DNA of 64,000 nucleotides from Limnomonas spitsbergensis (lineage: Eukaryota > Chlorophyta > Chlorophyceae > Chlamydomonadales), in the NCBI GenBank assembly GCA_037349105.1, contig JAYJMM010000009.1:1736001-1800000 (forward strand). Reading direction: 5' to 3'. A model generated the notes under the pieces. The model did not search any database and had not been told where the DNA came from. It saw nothing but the letters and a program-made list of their open reading frames with translations. The first letter of the stretch is position 1, and every line of letters starts with the position of its first letter. Of this stretch, positions 26,401-32,400 are shown one piece after another. A program made the position numbers and the translations under genes.

Positions 26401-29400
26401 TCAAGCTAATACCTCCCTTCTCCTTCCTTTCACATCTGCATCAAGCTAATACCTCCCTTCTCCTTCCTTTCACATCTATATCAAGCTAATACCTCCCTTC
26501 TCCTTCCCCTCACATCTGCATCAAGCTAATACCTCCCTTCTCCTTCCTCTCACATCTGCATCAAGCTAATACCTTCCTTCTCCTTTCCCTCACATCTGCA
26601 TCAAGCTAATACCTCCCTTCTCCTTCCCCTCACATCTGCATCAAGCTAATACCTCCCTTCTCCTTCCCCTCACATCTGCATCAAGCTTATACCTCCCTTC
26701 TCCTTCCTCTCACATTTGCTAATATATTCTGCGCTAACACCGTCTGTAGCTCAGCCAGGCGCTCCATGATGGTGGAGTAGGAGTCAACCCTAATGGACCT
26801 CCCTCCCTGCATCAAGCTAATACGCCCCCCCCCCCCCCCCCCCCCTCCCCCTCTCCCCCCCCCCCCTCCATCCTCCCCTCTCCCCCCCCCCCCCCCATTC
26901 CTTTCACATCTGCTAGGACATTCTGCGTAAACACCGTATCCAGCTCAGCCAGGCGCTCCATGATGGTGGAGTAGGAGCCAGCCCTATGGACCTCCCCCCC
27001 CTTCTCCTTCCTTTGACATCTGCATCAAGCTAATATGCCCCTAACCCCCCCCCTCACCCCATTCCTCTCACATCTGCTAGGATATTCTGTGTGAACACCG
27101 TCTCCAGCTCAGCCAGGCGCTCCATGATGGTGGAGTAGCGGGCCTGGGCAGCGGTACTGAATCGGGCTCCGGCACGCACGAAGTCCAGGTGGAGACGCTC
27201 CACCAGACGGACCTGCGGGTTGTGGGTGGGATGTGTACTGCTGAGGGGTGGGATGGGTACTGATCAGGGTGGGCTGTGTACTGCTGAGGGGTGGGATGGG
27301 TACTGATCAGGGTGGCATGTGTACTGCACAGGGTGGGAGGCGGTACTGATCAGGGTGGGATGTGTACTGCTCAGGGTGGCATGTGTACTGCACATGGTGG
27401 GAGACCGTACTCATCAGGGTGGGATGTGTACTGCTCAGGGTGGCATGTGTACTGCACATGGTGGGAGACGGTACTCATCAGGATGGGATGTGTACTGCTC
27501 AGGGTGGCATGTGTACTGCACAGGGTGGGAGGCGGTGCTGAAGCGTGCTCCGGCGCGCACGAAATCCCGGTGGAGACGCTCCACTAGACGGATCTGCGGG
27601 TTGTGGGCGTACTGCAGGTCAGGGAGGTGTACTGCCGAGGGTGGGATGTGTACTGCTCAGTGTAGGATGTGTACCGCTCAGGGTGGGAGACAGTGTTGAA
27701 GCGGGCACAAATCTAGGTAGAGATGCTCCACTGAACGGATGTGTGGGTGGTATGTGTACCGCAGTTCAGGGAGTTGTACTGATGTGGGTGTGAGGCGCTT
27801 CTGGAGCGGGCAGCGGCGCACAAGAAATATCAGGCTCAGGGTCCAGACCGTGCTCAGGGTCCAGACCGTGCTCAGGGTCCAGACCGTGCTCAGGGTCCAG
27901 CCCGCAGGCCATGCATGATGGGTTCTGCTGAATAGCACGTTTGTACTGCTGCGTACTTCCGGACGTGTACTGCCGTGACTACGCACCTGCTCAGGGTCCA
28001 GCCCGCAGGCCATCTATGATTGGTTATGCTGGCTGACACGTTTGTACTGCTGCGTACTTCTGGACGTGTACTGCCGTGACTACGCACCTGCTCAGGGTCC
28101 AGCCCGCAGGACATGCGCGATTCGTAGAGGGCGTCCAGGCGGGCAAACAGGCCAGGGAAGGTGTAGATCTGATGTGGAGGGGGGGAGGGAGGGAGGGGGG
28201 GGGGGTAATTTTGGGTCCAGCCTACACACTTGGGGTTTAGGGTTAAGGCTAGCAATTACGCACTCAAGGGTTGAGGAGCTAAGAGTTTCGGGTTTAAGTT
28301 GTACATCTGATGTGGATCAGGGGGGAACAGGGTTCAAGGTACAAAAATCTCTTGAGGCTACGCGTGCAGGGGTTGAGGGTTCAGGGTCGAGTCTGCGTGC
28401 TGAGGGGTCCAGCAATTCAGGGTGAAGGGGTTTAAAGTCATGAGTCAAGGCAACGCACATAGGGGTGCGCAGTTGAGGGTTCAGGATACACGTTTGCGTT
28501 TAGGGGTTAGCGTTTTAGAACTACGGATACGCATTTAGGGGTTAAAAGTTTAGGGCTACGTATTTGTGGTTAGGGCTCAAGGGTTCGGGGTTAAGGTTAA
28601 AACACATATATGGTGTTTTGAGGTAGCGGTAGAGCACTATACACCTTGTCCCCATGCAGCCACTGGAGTAAAGGGTATAGGGTTTTATGCCTAGGGCGTA
28701 GGGTCTATAGTTTAGGGTTTAGGGTTTACGGTCTAGGGTTTACGGTATAGGGTATAGGGTTCAGGGTCTCGGGTTTAGGATGAAGGTTCTACGGAGTCAG
28801 GATGGTGGAGCAGGTTGTTCTTGGGATTACCCTCACTTTCTGGGGGTTACCCTCAGTTTCTTGCTGTGTGCGGCCATGAGTGGTGTAGCAGGGCCTCTTG
28901 GGTTTGAGGTCTGGGGGCAGGGGCAAAACAGCTGATTTCTTTCCTTTTCAGATAATCTTTAATATTTAAAGTACATTCGTTTCGAGGCCTCTCTCTTCTC
29001 CCTTTCTTGCCTCCAGGAGTGAAGTAGCAGGTTCGTTTGGCTTTGAGGTTCAGGGTTTGAAGGGCAGAAACATTTCCCCCCTGCATTCAAACATTTTTCT
29101 TTATAAGCCCCCCCCCCCCCCCCCCTCGTACCTTGTTGCTGTGAGCCGCCAGGAGTGGCGCCATCTCCAGCTCCACCGCCTGGAGCTCCGGGCTGAAAGG
29201 GGGTAGCAGCAGCAAATATAAATGTGAAGCAAGAGTTGGGGGAGAACCAGTTGAGAGGGAAAGCTGCGATATTCTCAGCTCAACGGCTTGCAGCTTTGGG
29301 CTGAAGGGGGGCAGCAGCGACTAAAGCATCCGCATGATAATTTGTAAAATACAAGGGGAGGTGTGGCGGATGAAAGCACAGACATCTCTCGCTCGACAGC

Positions 29401-32400
29401 TTGAAGCTTCCGGCTGAAGGGGGCAGCAGAAGTGGCAAAAACAATCATACAAAGAGAAATAGGGAAGACATGGTTTACGGTGCAATCACAGGCATCTCCA
29501 GCTCAACGGCTTGCAGCGCCGGGCTGAAGGGAGGCTGCAGCAGCAAATACAAATGTCAAGCAAATACAAATGTCAAGCAAATACAAATGTCAAGCAAATA
29601 CAAATGTCAAGCAAATTCAAATGTCAATTGTCAAGCAAGAGATCGGACAGAACCGGTTAAAAGGGAAAGCTCCGATATTCTCAGCTCAACAGCCTGAAGG
29701 TCAGGGGTGCAGAGAGGCAGCAGCAGCACAGACAAATGTGAAGCAAGAGATCGGGGAGAACCAGTTGAGAGGGAAAGCTCGGATATTTCCAGTTCAGTGG
29801 CCTCTGGAGCTCCGGGCTGAAGGGGGGCAGCAGCGGCTAAAGCATCAGCATGATAATTTGGAAAATAAAAAAGGGAAGATGTGGCGGATGAAATCACAGA
29901 CATGTCCAGCTTGACAGCTTGCAGCTCCGGGCTGAAGGGGGCAGCAGCAGCAGCGGCATAAACAATCATACAAATGGAAAAGGGAGGACGTGGGTGAGGG
30001 TGCAAGAAGTTCCCGACACGGTCGCACAACTCCCCGCTGCGGTCCAGCGCCTTGGCAGTTGTATCCCGCCCCCCACACCGCCCCCCCTCCCTCAGCACCG
30101 AATGTTGCTTGAACACAGGTTCTGGAACAGATTCACGACAAAGTCGCACAACTCCCCGCTGCGGTCCAGCGCCTTGGCAGTTTTATCCCACCCCACACAC
30201 CTCCCCCCTCCCTCCCATCCCGCCCCACACACCTCCCCCCCTCCCTCCCATCCCGCCCCACACACCTCCCCCCCTCCCTCCCATCCCGCCCCCCTCCCTC
30301 AGCACCTGGTATTGCTTGAACACAGGTTTTGGAACAGGTTACCGACACGGTCACACAACTCCCCGCTGCGGTCCAGGGCGAGAGCAGTGTTCTCAAAGGT
30401 GGGCGCCAGCGCACATTCGGAGATGGCGCAGACCTCCAGCAGGTTGGCGGTCAGGGCAGCATCAAAGGCAGGCCTGTGTACAGATACGGGTTCAGGGTTC
30501 ATGAATACGGGATAAGGGTTCAGTGTCTTTAGGGTTCAGGGTTTAGGCTACAGGGTTTAAGATGAGGGACAAGGGTTCAGTGTGTTCAGGGTTCTGAGTG
30601 TTTAGGGTTCAGGGTTAAGGATTGACGACCGTGTTCTAAAAAGTGGGCGCCAGGGCGCATTCGGAGATGGAGCACACTTCCAGAAGGTTGGCGGTCAGGG
30701 CAGAATTTAAGGCAGGCCTGCGGGTCGAGATGTTCAGGGTTCAAGGTTCAGGAAACAGGATAAGTGTGTTCAGGGTTCAGGGTTCATGAATGCCGAATGT
30801 GTGTTCAGGGTTCAGAGTGTATGAATACAGGATAGGGGTGCTCAGGGCTCAGGGTTCATGAATATGGGATGAGGGTTGAGAATACGGAATGAGGGTTCAG
30901 GAATACGGGTTCGTAGTTCAGGATTACAGGATAAGGGTTCGGTGTGTTTAGAAATGATCGAACTGCATGCATGGAAATAGATCAGATAACGTCTCTCTCA
31001 TGCATGGATAATCGAATTAGACTGCATGCATGGCTGGTAGACAGACCTATGAGCCCCCCCCCTTTCCACTACATGAACAATTTGACAGCGTGCATGGGAA
31101 ACGATTGTATGGTCCCTCTCTTGAATGGAAAATTGTATTGGATTGCATGCATGGCTAGCAGACAGACAGGTGACCCCCCCCCCCCCCCATGCATGGCTAT
31201 CCCCCCCCATGCATGGCTAGCAGACAGACAGGTGACCCCCCCCCATGCATGGCTATCCCCCCCCATAGCAGACAGACAGGTGACCCCCCCCCCATGCAAG
31301 GCTAGCAGACAGACAGGTGGACTTAAACATGAATGTGGCCAATTGAGCTTTATTGGAAAATAGCGTATCCTATTCAGTCAGTGACATATTGGATGAGTTA
31401 CTGGTTACCAGGGGTGGTGATTCTTTTTCGTAGAGAAAGCCGCAGACGCCGAAATTTCTCCTATCCTAACTAATTACAAAGTTTCATCCACCGCGCAACC
31501 ACCGAGCCTTGGGTTCGCCAAACTTGTAGTTTAGGTGCAACTTTGGTCACTGGTGACCAGCTACGCGTAACAAGTCATGTATATTAGCCCCCCGCAATAA
31601 CACCCCTCATGGGGGGGAAATGGCATGCAGGGGCGGATCTCAGGTGCCCCCCCCTTGCAAGGACACTTGGAATGGACTGCATGGGCGGCTGACAGGCAGA
31701 TGATGCCCCCCTCACACACATGAATGATTAGTTTGCGTGCATGGCTGACAGGCAGATGAGTCATTCCAAACAACCAAATCGATAATAAAAAACGATTAAA
31801 CAATGGCACGCATGGAAGGATCTCAGATGACCCCTAATTGCATGGATACATTGAACGGACTGTATGGGTTGCTGTCAGGCAGATGACCCAAACACACACA
31901 TAAGCGATTGGTTTGAATGATTGGCTGAGAGGGGGACCCACCCCAGCATGGCTGACAGGCAAATGACCCAAACACACACATGAGCACACACACATGAGCG
32001 ATTGGTTTGAATGATTGGCTGAGAGGGGGACCCACCCCAGCATGGCTGACAGGCAAATGACCCAAACACACACATGGAAGATTGGTCAGCATGCATGGCA
32101 GCAAGAGGGACCCACCCAGCATGGCTGACAGACGGATTACCCTCCCCACCACATGGGCGATTAGTCGGCATGCATGGCTGGAAGATGAGCCCACCCCAGC
32201 ATGGCTGACAGACAGATGAGCCTCTGCTCCTGGATGATTGATTTGCATGCATGATGGACAGATGCTCCCCCCTCCCACTTGAATGTTTGGCCTGGTCTGG
32301 TTTGCCCCTGCCCGTTGCTCCGTGAGAGACAACGGACGATTTGATACAAACTTGCATTGTTAGGAAATGCTTTGTTTGGGGGGTGGATGTGGAAGACTTT

